Source: Glutamicibacter halophytocola (lineage in GTDB: Bacteria; Actinomycetota; Actinomycetes; Actinomycetales; Micrococcaceae). From it: a stretch of DNA of 64,000 nt. The notes under the pieces were generated by a model, which saw only the letters and a list, made by a program, of their open reading frames with translations, had not been told where the DNA came from and ran no database searches. The DNA is taken from positions 2,666,001 through 2,730,000 of the forward strand of contig NZ_CP012750.1 in NCBI RefSeq assembly GCF_001302565.1, in the 5' to 3' direction. Of the stretch, positions 52,331 through 61,461 are shown in pieces. The number at the start of each line of letters is the position of its first letter. Positions within the stretch are counted from its first letter, which is position 1. The translations under genes and the position numbers were made by a program.

Positions 52331-53206
52331 ATGCCTCGACATTCAGCAGCCACGCGCCCACACCACATTCGGTGGTGGCTGGCCTTGCTGCTGCTGGTCT
52401 CCTTCTTCTGCATCGAGTATTTTTTCTTTGTCCACCTTCGCGCGGGACAGTGGGCCGATCAGGCTGGGTTCATGGCTTGGTCCCAATGGTGGCCGCGGAC
52501 CGAATTATTGGATCCGGTTCGTGAATTCCTTGATCTGCTTCCGGTAATTTGCGGCGCGATTGCCGCGATTTTCCTGCTCTACCGGGTGATCAGGGATCGC
52601 CGGTTCCTTCGTGCGACGGTGGCGATTCTGGCCTGCGCCGCGGCATTGGCCACTACGCAGTTGCTCAAGCATGAGGTCCTTGTCAGGCCGGATTTCAATT
52701 TTGGAACGACGGGCAATTCATTTCCCTCCGGGCACACCACCGCGGCGGCAGCGGCAATGGGATTGATGTATGTCATTTCTCCGCCCAGGCTGCGACCTGT
52801 GGTCCAGCCAATCGCATGGCTCTTTGCCACGATCACCGGTGTGGCCACTTTGGTGTGCGGTTGGCATCGGCCCAGCGACATCGCTGCCGGCTTCCTGGTG
52901 TCGGCCTTTTGGATGGTGCTGGCCAGCGCGGTCTTGCAACGCATCCAGCCGCTGAGCCACGAGGTGCGCAAGACCAGCTGGTCCAGGAGCGTCGGAGCAG
53001 CCAGCATCATCGTCTGGGCCATCATCATTGGCCTGTCATTTTTCCTGCCGCACCCGCATATCCAGAAGATCCCCGATGATTTGCAACTGGTTTACGCGTG
53101 CCTTGGAATCTTCCACGTCATTGCGGCCTCGCTGATCTCGTCGCTGGCCTTGCGCTCCGTGGTGATCGGGCCGATGCGAACCTTCCAGAAGCAAAAAGCC
53201 TCTTAG
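52331..53206 (+). CDS. PAP2-family membrane phosphatase
   Basis: A 291-aa protein with about six membrane helices. The three phosphatase motifs are complete: KHEVLVRP (K-x6-RP), NSFPSGHTT (PSGH) and CGWHRPSDIAAG (R/H-x-x-SD with catalytic His). Substrates of such proteins include undecaprenyl pyrophosphate and phosphatidic acid; not decided here. ATG 52331 has AAGG upstream; an in-frame start at 52301 is less likely. Confidence 0.9.
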   Translation: MPRHSAATRPHHIRWWLALLLLVSFFCIEYFFFVHLRAGQWADQAGFMAWSQWWPRTELLDPVREFLDLLPVICGAIAAIFLLYRVIRDRRFLRATVAILACAAALATTQLLKHEVLVRPDFNFGTTGNSFPSGHTTAAAAAMGLMYVISPPRLRPVVQPIAWLFATITGVATLVCGWHRPSDIAAGFLVSAFWMVLASAVLQRIQPLSHEVRKTSWSRSVGAASIIVWAIIIGLSFFLPHPHIQKIPDDLQLVYACLGIFHVIAASLISSLALRSVVIGPMRTFQKQKAS

Positions 53207-53223
53207 GCCGCCGGCAAAGGAAA

Positions 53224-54240
53224 CTAGCAGGATCCGTTCTGCTGCATGCGCGCGTTCAGCTGCTCTGCGCCACGCTGGGAATTCGGAACGGTCACGGCAA
53301 ATCTCGATGAATTCTTCAGCTCGAAGGCCAAGCCCTCATGACGCCGCAGCACCACGGCCGATCCGCCAGGAAAGAAGCGCCAGCCCCATCCGCCCCACGC
53401 CATGGGGTCAATTTCGGTGCTGGTCACCGATTGGATTTCCCCGGGCTTGATGGTGCGCAAAGGAAAGCCAAAGATGGCAGAAGCCACCCGAATGCGCTGT
53501 TCAGTGATGGTCACCCGGATCAAGCACAGTCCAAAGGTCAGCGGGGTAATAACCAGGCAAGTTGCCAGGCCGATCATGGCTGCGGTCCAATCCATCGCCC
53601 CTGGACGCATGGAGATTTCAAGGAGCAGGAATGCTCCTGTCCCTGCAACGACAATCCCGAGCGCCCACAGCCACCAAGGGGCCTTCATGGTTTCACTGAA
53701 TTCAGTGCCGTCCGCACCCTGGGTGCTTCGAGGCGCGGGCGACGCGAGTCCTTGGCCCCGGTTGATTCGCGCCTGTCGCTCTTCTTGCACTTGCTTCGAA
53801 TAGGACTGGTACACGCCGCAAATCCATAGGGGAACAAGGGACACCAGCGTGCAGGCCGCCATGGGGAGCATCCAGATGCCGATGACGGCAGTCTGAGGAG
53901 TTTCTGCAAGCGCGGTTGGAACCACCGAGCCGATGAAGACCCCTGCGGTGGTCCACGAAAGAAGGGAACCAATAAAGAGCAGGGCCAGCAACAAGGCCGG
54001 TTTGCTGCGTTGAGCCAATGAGCTCAACCCGATGATGGCTCCTGCGATACTCAGACCAATGGACACGGGAACAAGTACTCCAGTGCGGGTAAATCCGTCT
54101 GGGTAGGTGGATGACCAGTGCGTAGCGGTCATGCCTGGCAATCGATTGGCCAATGGGAGGTAGATGCCCAGGACGATGATCACAGGAAGGATCAAAAGAA
54201 CATATAACCACGGCCGGTTCTTCACTGTCTGGATAACCAT
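53224..54240 (-). CDS. DUF1648-type membrane protein
   Basis: A 338-aa protein. After the first helix (YVLLILPVIIVLGIYLPLA) comes LPGMTATHWSSTYPDGFTRT, matching the DUF1648 pattern of a Pro-rich, HW-containing segment. Further helices follow, then a polar loop (QEERQARINRGQGLASP) and a C-terminal globular part beyond two helices (VRVTITEQRIRVASAIFGFP), which may resemble a PH-like bacterial domain. Start MVIQTVKNRPW at 54240 follows GGGACGAGG; a frame to 54417 is not supported. Function unknown. Confidence 0.72.
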   Translation of the reverse strand: MVIQTVKNRPWLYVLLILPVIIVLGIYLPLANRLPGMTATHWSSTYPDGFTRTGVLVPVSIGLSIAGAIIGLSSLAQRSKPALLLALLFIGSLLSWTTAGVFIGSVVPTALAETPQTAVIGIWMLPMAACTLVSLVPLWICGVYQSYSKQVQEERQARINRGQGLASPAPRSTQGADGTEFSETMKAPWWLWALGIVVAGTGAFLLLEISMRPGAMDWTAAMIGLATCLVITPLTFGLCLIRVTITEQRIRVASAIFGFPLRTIKPGEIQSVTSTEIDPMAWGGWGWRFFPGGSAVVLRRHEGLAFELKNSSRFAVTVPNSQRGAEQLNARMQQNGSC

Positions 54241-54403
54241 CCTCGTCCCATCCCTTATCCCAGTTGATCGATGCCCACTCCGGCGGAGCCACTGGCCCCG
54301 CGGATCTGTTCCCACCATGCAAGCTAATGCCCATCCTGTCCTATCAACACTAACTTGACATGCGAATAAATGATCAATCAATACTGAAATATCAGCAAAA
54401 AGG

Positions 54404-54442
54404 ATGATGCCCGCCAAACCTCAAGGGTTCGACGGGCATCAT
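54404..54442. terminator. hairpin between the bkd operon and the DUF1648 gene
   Basis: ATGATGCCCG pairs with CGGGCATCAT around a 19-base loop, upstream of the DUF1648 gene and downstream of the bkd operon. Confidence 0.6.
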
Positions 54443-54448
54443 TAGCAC

Positions 54449-54478
54449 CGCTACGGCAAGCAGCTCCATGCCGTAGCG
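54449..54478 (-). terminator. terminator of the bkd operon
   Basis: CGCTACGGCA pairs with TGCCGTAGCG around a 10-base loop, one base after the E2 stop codon. A second hairpin (54404-54442) follows. Confidence 0.65.
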
Positions 54479-54479
54479 G

Positions 54480-55916
54480 CTACAACGTCGCCAGGGCCCG
54501 CTTCGGGTCGGTCATCGCATCGGCAACGTAGCGCAGGAACCCTGCAGCAGTGCCGCCGTCACAGACCCGATGATCAAAGCTCAGCGTCAATTCGCAGATG
54601 GAACGGACCTTGAGCCGCCCGTTGACAACCCATGGTTTGTCGATGATGCGCCCCAGGCCAAGAATGGCGGCCTCAGGATAATTGATGATCGCGGCCGAAC
54701 CGTCGACATTGAAGACACCATAGTTATTGATCGTGAAGGTACTGCCCGAAAGGTCAGCCACACCCGCTTTGCCATCTCGGGCCACCGATGCCAGGCGCGC
54801 GAACTCGGCCGAAAGCTCCTGGGCATTGAGCTTATGGGCCCCTCGCACATTCGGCACCACCAGGCCGCGCTCGGTCTGCGCAGCAAAGCCAAGATTGACT
54901 CCCTCGAAGAGGGTATGCCGCAGGGAGCCGTCAGATTCGACCTCGATGCGGCTATTGAGTTCAGGGAAGCGTTGCAGCCCAGCCACGGCAAAGCGCGAAA
55001 TCAACGCCATGACGCTCGGTGCTTGGCCCTCGGCTTCCTTGATCTTGGAGCGCAGCTTCAACAACTTCGTGACATCCACGTCGACCCACACGGTGGCCTC
55101 TGGGATCTCTCGACGCGAAGTGCTCATGGCGTGCGCAATGGTCTTTCGAACACCAGCCAGCAGCTCTGAGGAAGCCACAGGCAAGCCCGTGCGCGAATCC
55201 TTGTCCCCAACGTCAGCCGCCTGCCCGGGTATAGCTGCCGTCGCCGCCGAGGCTTGCGGCGAGCCAAGGGCCAACGAACCGCTGGCAGACGGTTCTTGAA
55301 CTGGACGAGCCAGTGCGGCTTCAACATCGGAGCGCAGGATCAGCCCCTGCGGGCCGCTGCCCTTCACCGAGGAGATATCAAGTGAATTCTCGCGCGCCAG
55401 CTTGCGCACCAGCGGATTGATCACGCGAACCGCTTCTCGCGCTTCCTGGACTGCGACCGAATCTCCAGCGCCCATGGCCCGCGGCTTGCGCCGGCGGCTG
55501 GTCTTGCGCTGGGCCGAACCGGTGCCGTAGCCAATCAGGACATTGCCGCTGCCCTCGTCCTCTTCAGAATCCTGTGCGGCATGGCCCGCCGGCACCTGGG
55601 TTCCAGCCAGCTCTTCTTCCCGGTAGGACTGCGCGCGCTCGCCGTTGGACTCCGGCGCAGCAGCTGCCTCTTCCCCACCGGTATTCACGGAGATGAACGG
55701 CTCGTCCACCAGCATCATCTGGCCCGCTTCACCATGCAAGGTCGAGACGACGCCTTCGTAGGGACACGGGATCTCCACGAGGGACTTAGCCGTTTCCACT
55801 TCCGCAATCGGCTGATCCACCGCGACAATATCGCCGGCGGCAACCATCCAGCGCACGAGTTCCGCCTCAGTCAGTCCTTCGCCAAGGTCTGGCAATAAGA
55901 AGGTCTTGACAGTCAT
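54480..55916 (-). CDS. branched-chain 2-oxoacid dehydrogenase, E2 acyltransferase
   Basis: A 478-aa lipoyl enzyme. One lipoyl domain (about 1-80) has EVETAKSLVEIPCPYEG with the lipoylated Lys. A linker with a basic patch (SAQRKTSRRRKPRAMG) precedes the subunit-binding domain (NPLVRKLARENSLDISSVKG, about 170-205), and the catalytic domain ends with LTLSFDHRVCDGGTAAGFL (H-x3-DG). Cotranscribed with E1 beta and E1 alpha; no E3 gene is present here. Confidence 0.92.
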   Translation of the reverse strand: MTVKTFLLPDLGEGLTEAELVRWMVAAGDIVAVDQPIAEVETAKSLVEIPCPYEGVVSTLHGEAGQMMLVDEPFISVNTGGEEAAAAPESNGERAQSYREEELAGTQVPAGHAAQDSEEDEGSGNVLIGYGTGSAQRKTSRRRKPRAMGAGDSVAVQEAREAVRVINPLVRKLARENSLDISSVKGSGPQGLILRSDVEAALARPVQEPSASGSLALGSPQASAATAAIPGQAADVGDKDSRTGLPVASSELLAGVRKTIAHAMSTSRREIPEATVWVDVDVTKLLKLRSKIKEAEGQAPSVMALISRFAVAGLQRFPELNSRIEVESDGSLRHTLFEGVNLGFAAQTERGLVVPNVRGAHKLNAQELSAEFARLASVARDGKAGVADLSGSTFTINNYGVFNVDGSAAIINYPEAAILGLGRIIDKPWVVNGRLKVRSICELTLSFDHRVCDGGTAAGFLRYVADAMTDPKRALATL

Positions 55917-56999
55917 TTATGCCTCCCACTGAAGTTGATCGACGGCATCGAGGATGCGTTCGGCGCTGGGCAGATGGAACTTTTCCAGGGTTGGCGCTGG
56001 ATATGGAATATCAAAGCCGGTCACCCGCAATACCGGCGCTGCCAGTGAATGGAAACAACGCTCCTGCACACGGGCAACGATTTCGCTGGCTACCGAAGCA
56101 AATCCCTGGGCTTCGGCCACCACGATGGCCCGACCGGTTTTGCGCACCGAAGCGCACACCGCCTCGTCATCAAAGGGAACGATGCTGCGCACGTCGATCA
56201 CTTCCAGGTTGATGCCTTCTTCGGCGGCCATCTTGGCCGCCTCCATTGCGGTTGAGACGCTCGGCCCGTAGGTGATCAACGTGGCGTCGCTGCCGGCGCG
56301 AGCGATTCGTGCGCGGCCTTCAGTCGGTGCGCTCTTTTTTGCCTCGTACTCTTGAGCCAGCTGCTCTAGGTCCACCTGCTCCTTGGACCAGTACAGCTTC
56401 TTTGGCTCGAAGAAGACCACCGGATCATCCGAGTCAATGGCTTCACGCAGCATCAGGTAGGCGTCTTCCACGCAAGAGGGCGTGAATACTTTCAGGCCAG
56501 GTGTGTGGGCGTAGTAGCCTTCCGAGGAATCGCAGTGGTGCTCGACGCCGCCTACGCCGCCGGCGTAGGGAATGCGAATCACCATCGGCAGCGACAGCTT
56601 GCCCTGGGTGCGGTTGCGCATCTTGGCCACATGCGAAGCGACCTGTTCAAAGGCAGGATAGGCAAAAGCATCAAACTGCATTTCGATGACTGGGCGCATG
56701 CCGTTGATGGCCATGCCAACCGCCATGCCGACGATGCCTGATTCAGCCAACGGGGTGTCAAAACAGCGCTCGGCTCCGAAGCGGGCGGTCAGGCCATCGG
56801 TGATGCGGAAGACGCCACCGAGGGTTCCCACGTCCTCGCCAAAAATAACGACGGATTCATCAGCAACAAGCCCGTCGGCGAGCGCGGTGTTCAGGGCCTT
56901 GCCGAAGGTCACGGGCTGGTTTTCGCTGGCGGCTTTGGCAGCAGCACGTGCGGTAGCGGCACTCACATTGGGGTTGACGCGCGATGTCGTGGCGGTCAT
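55917..56999 (-). CDS. branched-chain 2-oxoacid dehydrogenase, E1 beta
   Basis: A 360-aa transketolase-like beta subunit: GEDVGTLGGVFRITDGL, PLAESGIVGMAVGMAINGMR, VIEMQFDAFAYPAFEQV and DVRSIVPFDDEAVCASVRKT are family blocks. With E1 alpha it forms the decarboxylase that acts on 2-oxo acids from valine, leucine and isoleucine. Its stop directly precedes the E2 ATG. Confidence 0.93.
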   Translation of the reverse strand: MTATTSRVNPNVSAATARAAAKAASENQPVTFGKALNTALADGLVADESVVIFGEDVGTLGGVFRITDGLTARFGAERCFDTPLAESGIVGMAVGMAINGMRPVIEMQFDAFAYPAFEQVASHVAKMRNRTQGKLSLPMVIRIPYAGGVGGVEHHCDSSEGYYAHTPGLKVFTPSCVEDAYLMLREAIDSDDPVVFFEPKKLYWSKEQVDLEQLAQEYEAKKSAPTEGRARIARAGSDATLITYGPSVSTAMEAAKMAAEEGINLEVIDVRSIVPFDDEAVCASVRKTGRAIVVAEAQGFASVASEIVARVQERCFHSLAAPVLRVTGFDIPYPAPTLEKFHLPSAERILDAVDQLQWEA

Positions 57000-57000
57000 C

Positions 57001-58164
57001 TTAGGCCTCCTCGCGGTCTAGTTCGTCAGCAAGCATTGCCTGCTGCTCGGCGAGCTGGGTGCTCTTGGTGGAATAAACATGTTCAAAGAGTTCGCGCGGA
57101 TCCGTGTTGGCGTCCTGGTTCATGCCATCGCGCAGGGTCTTGGCCACGGCTTCAGCATCCTCGGCGATCTTGGCAACCACCTGATCGGTCAGCAGCCCGG
57201 CGTCGTCGAGATACGCCTTCATTCGCGTGACCGGGTCCTTTGCGATCCAGGCCTGCACCTCGGAGTCCTCGCGGTAGCGCTTGTCATCATCGGCGTTGGT
57301 GTGCGCCTGCATGCGGTAGGTATGGGCTTCAATCAGCAGCGGCCCATTGCCTTCGCGGGCCATGCGCACCGCACGGGTCATGATGGCCATCAGGGCCATC
57401 AGGTCATTTCCATCCACGCGCTCGCCGGCCATGCCATAGCCCACTGCCTTGTGAGCCAGCGACGGGGCGGCGCTCTGGTGCGAAAGCGGAACGGAGATGG
57501 CGTACTTGTTGTTCTGCACGAAGAAGATCACCGGCAGATTGAATACTGCAGCGAAGTTGAGCGCTTCGTGGAAATCGCCTTCGCTGGTGGCGCCGTCGCC
57601 GCACATGGCGACCACCACGGTGTTTTCACCGCGCAGCTTGGCCGCGTGGGCAACGCCAACGGCATGCAGCAGCTGGGTGGTCAGCGGCGTGGACATCGGA
57701 GCGCATTTGTAGGCCTTGGGGTCATAGCCGCAGTGCCATTCGCCGCGGAAGCTGGTCATGACTTCCATCGGGGCTACGCCCTTGGTGAGCACGGCTACGG
57801 TGTCGCGATAGGTCGGGAAGAGCCAGTCGTTTTCTTCCAGGCAGAGCGCCGCGGCGATCTGGCAGGCCTCCTGGCCATGGCTTGATGGGTACACGGCCAT
57901 GCGTCCCTGACGAACCAGCGCGGAGTTCTGGTCATTCACACGGCGGCCGGTAACCAGCGCAGCGTAGGCTTCCATGAGCCGTGCAGGACTTGGCAGTGGA
58001 TACTCGTGCCCCGGTTCGGTGCCTTGCTCGCTCTCCGGGCGAAGCGATCCATCCGGGTTCAAGAGGTTGATCATGTGCCGTGCTGGCAGCATGTAATCTT
58101 CAGGGCTAATGCCGAACTTCTTGCTGACTTCAGACATGCGATCCGAGGTAGCTTCTGCGCTCAT
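57001..58164 (-). CDS. branched-chain 2-oxoacid dehydrogenase, E1 alpha
   Basis: A 387-aa thiamine-diphosphate subunit. The ThDP motif runs from GDGATSEGDFHEALNFAAVF to VQNNKYAIS (GDG...NN), and the phosphorylation-loop-like MQAHTNADDDKRYRE is present. First gene of the operon (E1 alpha, E1 beta, E2). A pyruvate dehydrogenase of similar build is the alternative, but the divergent Lrp regulator favours branched-chain amino-acid catabolism. Confidence 0.92.
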   Translation of the reverse strand: MSAEATSDRMSEVSKKFGISPEDYMLPARHMINLLNPDGSLRPESEQGTEPGHEYPLPSPARLMEAYAALVTGRRVNDQNSALVRQGRMAVYPSSHGQEACQIAAALCLEENDWLFPTYRDTVAVLTKGVAPMEVMTSFRGEWHCGYDPKAYKCAPMSTPLTTQLLHAVGVAHAAKLRGENTVVVAMCGDGATSEGDFHEALNFAAVFNLPVIFFVQNNKYAISVPLSHQSAAPSLAHKAVGYGMAGERVDGNDLMALMAIMTRAVRMAREGNGPLLIEAHTYRMQAHTNADDDKRYREDSEVQAWIAKDPVTRMKAYLDDAGLLTDQVVAKIAEDAEAVAKTLRDGMNQDANTDPRELFEHVYSTKSTQLAEQQAMLADELDREEA

Positions 58165-58239
58165 GTTCTCCCGCCTTCCGTACTTTGGGCTCAGTCCATG
58201 GGCGCACGCCCTTGTGACTCAGTTCACCTAAACATCATT

Positions 58240-58266
58240 TGCAATCAATTATGCGTAGCGATTGCA
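58240..58266. promoter_or_regulatory. inverted repeat between bkd operon and Lrp gene
   Basis: TGCAATC at 58240-58246 and GATTGCA at 58260-58266 face each other across 13 bases in the divergent promoter region. Spacing and AT-rich setting fit an Lrp-type operator. Confidence 0.5.
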
Positions 58267-58389
58267 TTCTGTATCCACTCAAGCCAAGAATCGTGGAAAG
58301 TTGTGATTCAGATACGTATACTTGTAGACGAAATGTTTCAATAAAATGTGTTTGGCGTGGAGATGTCAGACACATTGAAAAGGAGAGTC

Positions 58390-58842
58390 ATGGCCGCGGA
58401 AGCGGAGCTGAAACTTGATGAGGTTGACCGTGCCATTCTGGCGGAACTGACCAAGGACGGACGCCAGTCGGTAACAACGGTTGCCCAGAAGGTCCATGTG
58501 TCGCGCGCCCATGCCTATTCACGCATCGCCAAGCTGCAAGAAGCCGGCGTGATCACGCGTTATACAGCAGTCATTGACCCGGTCAAGGCAGGGCTCAAGG
58601 CCAGCGCCTATGTCACCCTGAAACTTCGCCAGCATTCATGGAGGGAACTGCGAGATCATCTTGCAGCCATTCCCGAAGTTCAGCACATTGGCCTGGTCGG
58701 AGGAAACTTTGATGTGATTCTTCTGGTGCGCGCCAAGGACAACCTGGATTTGCGCCGTGTGGTTTTCGAGGAACTGCAGGCGTTGCCCACGGTGCTCGAT
58801 ACCCAGACCCATCTGATCTTCGAGGACACCGACACCCGCTAA
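58390..58842 (+). CDS. Lrp/AsnC family transcriptional regulator
   Basis: A 150-aa regulator: helix-turn-helix at about 12-60 (VDRAILAELTKDGRQSVTTV, KVHVSRAHAYSRIAKLQEAG) and an effector-binding RAM domain (SAYVTLKLRQH, VGGNFDVILLVRAKD). ATG 58390 was chosen for the AAAGGAGAG just upstream; in-frame starts at 58348 and 58363 lack one. Its divergent position makes it the probable BkdR-like controller of the branched-chain dehydrogenase genes. Confidence 0.9.
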   Translation: MAAEAELKLDEVDRAILAELTKDGRQSVTTVAQKVHVSRAHAYSRIAKLQEAGVITRYTAVIDPVKAGLKASAYVTLKLRQHSWRELRDHLAAIPEVQHIGLVGGNFDVILLVRAKDNLDLRRVVFEELQALPTVLDTQTHLIFEDTDTR

Positions 58843-58972
58843 GGCCTGGGACCCGGCCATCGGGCCAAAGTGCACAGAAGACAAGAAGCTGCTCCCTGGA
58901 GCCACCGGTTCGAAGAGAACCAGCGGCCAGGGAGCAGCTACTTGTTTCAAGCAGGAATAAGCCCGCCAGGCA

Positions 58973-59758
58973 TTACTTCTTGCCGAAGAATACCGGCGGC
59001 CGTTTCTCCTGGAAGGATTTGAATCCTTCGGCATAATCAGGCGTATCGCACAAAGCGGCTTGGGCACGATTTTCATTGTTCATTGAAGCCCAGAGTCCTG
59101 CTCGCTGGTCCCGGATTTCTTGCACTAATTGCTTGGACGCGACAAATGCCTGGGTGGCGCCTTGGGCAACTCTTTCAATCAAGGCCTCGCTGCGGCTCGC
59201 CAATTCTTCGGCAGGAAACGCGCGGGAGAACAATCCCGAGCGCACGGCCTCGGCCCCCGAAATCAATTCGGCCGTGTAGATCATGTCCAAGGTGCGGTGG
59301 GCCCCTAGGCGTTCAGTGAACAACCAATGCCCACCGGAATCCAGCGTCGCGCCAAGATTGGCAAAGGGTGAACCGATCTTGGCGTTCTCCGCAACATAGA
59401 CCACGTCGGTAGCGATCGCCAGGCCCAGCCCAACTCCCAGACACGCTCCCTGGACCAGGGCGAAGGTTGGTGCCGGGAAATTGGACATCTTTTCCAGCAA
59501 AGGCTGCACCTTGCCTTCGAGGTAGCCGATGACATCATCATCGGCCGGATCCACCTTGGAGATATCCCGCCCCGCACAGAATCCCCTTCCCTGGCCGGTC
59601 AGCACCAACGCACGGACCGTGCCATCGGCGACACCAGCAGCCGCAGTGTCATAAGCCTGCGACAACTCGGCCAAGGCCTGCTCATCCAAGGAGTTCATCT
59701 TCTGCGGCGCATTGAGCACAACGCGCGCTACCGAATCGGCAATCGTCAGTTCGATCAT
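58973..59758 (-). CDS. enoyl-CoA hydratase/isomerase family protein, PaaG-like
   Basis: A 261-aa crotonase. GQGRGFCAGRDISKVD, LVQGACLGVGLGLAIATDVV and NLGATLDSGGHWLF are present; LDSGG and the ending DYAEGFKSFQEKRPPVFFGK resemble PaaG, the isomerase that opens the ring-epoxide route to an oxepin-CoA. PaaF-type hydratase is the alternative. It is the last gene of the paa operon, 17 bases after paaE. Confidence 0.85.
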   Translation of the reverse strand: MIELTIADSVARVVLNAPQKMNSLDEQALAELSQAYDTAAAGVADGTVRALVLTGQGRGFCAGRDISKVDPADDDVIGYLEGKVQPLLEKMSNFPAPTFALVQGACLGVGLGLAIATDVVYVAENAKIGSPFANLGATLDSGGHWLFTERLGAHRTLDMIYTAELISGAEAVRSGLFSRAFPAEELASRSEALIERVAQGATQAFVASKQLVQEIRDQRAGLWASMNNENRAQAALCDTPDYAEGFKSFQEKRPPVFFGKK

Positions 59759-59775
59759 GGTTGCTCCCTGTTTTC

Positions 59776-60936
59776 CTATGCGTCGAAATCGACGGTCAGC
59801 TTGTCGCTGGTCGGGTGCGACTGGCAGGTCAGCACGTAGCCTGCTTCAACTTCTTCTGGTTCCAGTGCATAATTTTCCGCCATCGTCACCGAACCGCAGG
59901 TCACCTTTGCTCGACAAGTGCCGCAGACACCGCCGGCACAGGCGAATGGCACATCCGGGCGGACCCGCAATGCGGCGTTCAGGACCGTTTCGTTGGCACG
60001 GGCCGGGGATTTGACCTCGCCCTTGAGGCCGTCGAGGTTGAAGCTGATCTCATAGCTTTCCTCGTTTTCGTCCACGATCACCGGACGCCCGATGTGGCCT
60101 TGCGGCTTATTCGGTTCGCCCGTGCTGAACAGCTCGAAGCGGACCCTGTCGGCGGGGACCTCAAGGGCGGTGAGCTGGTCCCGGACCAGCTGGACCAGTT
60201 CGAAGGGGCCGCAGAGGAACCATTCATCGACCGTTGGGGCCTGGACAACATTGGTCAGCAGCGCTGTCAGCTTCTGCGCATCAATGCGCCCCGAGAGCAG
60301 TGGTGAAATCCGCTGTTCCCGGCTCAGCACATGGTGCAGGGCCAATCGTGCTGGATAGCGGTCCTTGAGGTCCGCCAGCTCTTCGAGGAACATGACGTCC
60401 ATGGCGGCTTTGTTGGCATAGATCAAGTCAAAGCGGCTATGGTCGTTGGCTTCAAGAATCGTGCGGGCAATGGCCAGGACCGGGGTGATCCCCGAGCCAG
60501 CTGCAACCGCGACAAAACGATCTTGGCTGGTCGTATTGATCTTCGACGGATCGTTGATTTCGGTGAGCTTGTGCTTGGAAATGAAGGCGCCGGCCGGGCT
60601 CATCACGTCGATTTGATCGCCGGCGGCCAGTTCTTCATTGGCCCAGGTGGAGAATAATCCGCCAAGGTCCCGCTTAATGGCAACCTTGATCTCATCGCCG
60701 GTCGGGGCCGCGCAGATCGAATAGGAACGGCGCAGCTCGACGAGCTCGCCCTCTGCATTGGGCAGCTCCTTGCGCAGGGCCACGTACTGGCCTGCTACAT
60801 AATCGTATTCTTCGCTGAGCGCCTCGGGAATGGCGAAGGTGACCTCGATGGAATCCTTGGTCAGCCGACGCACGTTGGAGACGGTGAGCCGATGGAACGA
60901 AGCCCTGCGGCGGGTGGAAGTTTGTGGTTCGGTCAT
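59776..60936 (-). CDS. paaE: phenylacetyl-CoA epoxidase reductase subunit
   Basis: A 386-aa NADPH-dependent reductase passing electrons to the PaaA di-iron site. An FAD domain (YDYVAGQYVALRKEL, RRSYSICAAP) and an NAD(P) domain (AVAAGSGITPVLAIARTIL) precede a C-terminal plant-type 2Fe-2S ferredoxin domain with CAGGVCGTCRAKVTCG and a later Cys in YVLTCQSHP. Its start overlaps paaD by 4 bases. Confidence 0.95.
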   Translation of the reverse strand: MTEPQTSTRRRASFHRLTVSNVRRLTKDSIEVTFAIPEALSEEYDYVAGQYVALRKELPNAEGELVELRRSYSICAAPTGDEIKVAIKRDLGGLFSTWANEELAAGDQIDVMSPAGAFISKHKLTEINDPSKINTTSQDRFVAVAAGSGITPVLAIARTILEANDHSRFDLIYANKAAMDVMFLEELADLKDRYPARLALHHVLSREQRISPLLSGRIDAQKLTALLTNVVQAPTVDEWFLCGPFELVQLVRDQLTALEVPADRVRFELFSTGEPNKPQGHIGRPVIVDENEESYEISFNLDGLKGEVKSPARANETVLNAALRVRPDVPFACAGGVCGTCRAKVTCGSVTMAENYALEPEEVEAGYVLTCQSHPTSDKLTVDFDA

Positions 60937-61430
60937 GAGAGCACCTTGAAGTAGTCGAAAGGTTCCAAGCAGTCTTTGCAGGTGTAGAGCGCTTTGCAGG
61001 AAGTGGAGGCGAAACGCGCCAGTTCACGGGTATTCAGCGAGTGGCAGCGGGGGCATTTCACGCTCATTCCCAGCGTGATGCGACCGGCATGGCCTCGTCC
61101 GGTAGGCGGTGCGATGCCGTACTCCTCGAGCTTTTTCTTGCCTTCATCGCTCATCCAGTCGGTGGACCAGGCTGGCGCCAGCACCAGCTTGATATCGACC
61201 TTCCCATAGCCGGCTTGCTTGAACGCCTGGTACAGATCTTCGCTGATGACGTCCATCGCCGGGCATCCGGAGTACGTTGGCGTGATGACAATCTGCACCG
61301 CGCCATCGTCGTCGAGATTCACCTCGCGCAGAATCCCGAGGTCGGCAATGGACAGCACGGGAATTTCCGGGTCATTGACCTTCGCTGCGATGGCGAACAG
61401 CTCTTTGGCGTCAGCGATCAGTTTGCTCAA
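60933..61430 (-). CDS. paaD: phenylacetate degradation protein PaaD
   Basis: A 165-aa protein, thought to help mature the epoxidase iron site. The N-terminal DUF59/MIP18-like domain has VNDPEIPVLSIADLGILREV and TPTYSGCPAMDVI; the C-terminal zinc-ribbon part has KCPRCHSLNTRELARF and CKALYTCKDCLEPF. It overlaps paaE by 4 bases. Confidence 0.94.
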   Translation of the reverse strand: MSKLIADAKELFAIAAKVNDPEIPVLSIADLGILREVNLDDDGAVQIVITPTYSGCPAMDVISEDLYQAFKQAGYGKVDIKLVLAPAWSTDWMSDEGKKKLEEYGIAPPTGRGHAGRITLGMSVKCPRCHSLNTRELARFASTSCKALYTCKDCLEPFDYFKVLS

Positions 61431-61461
61431 GACTGCTCCCCCTAACGGGCTTAATGTGTGG

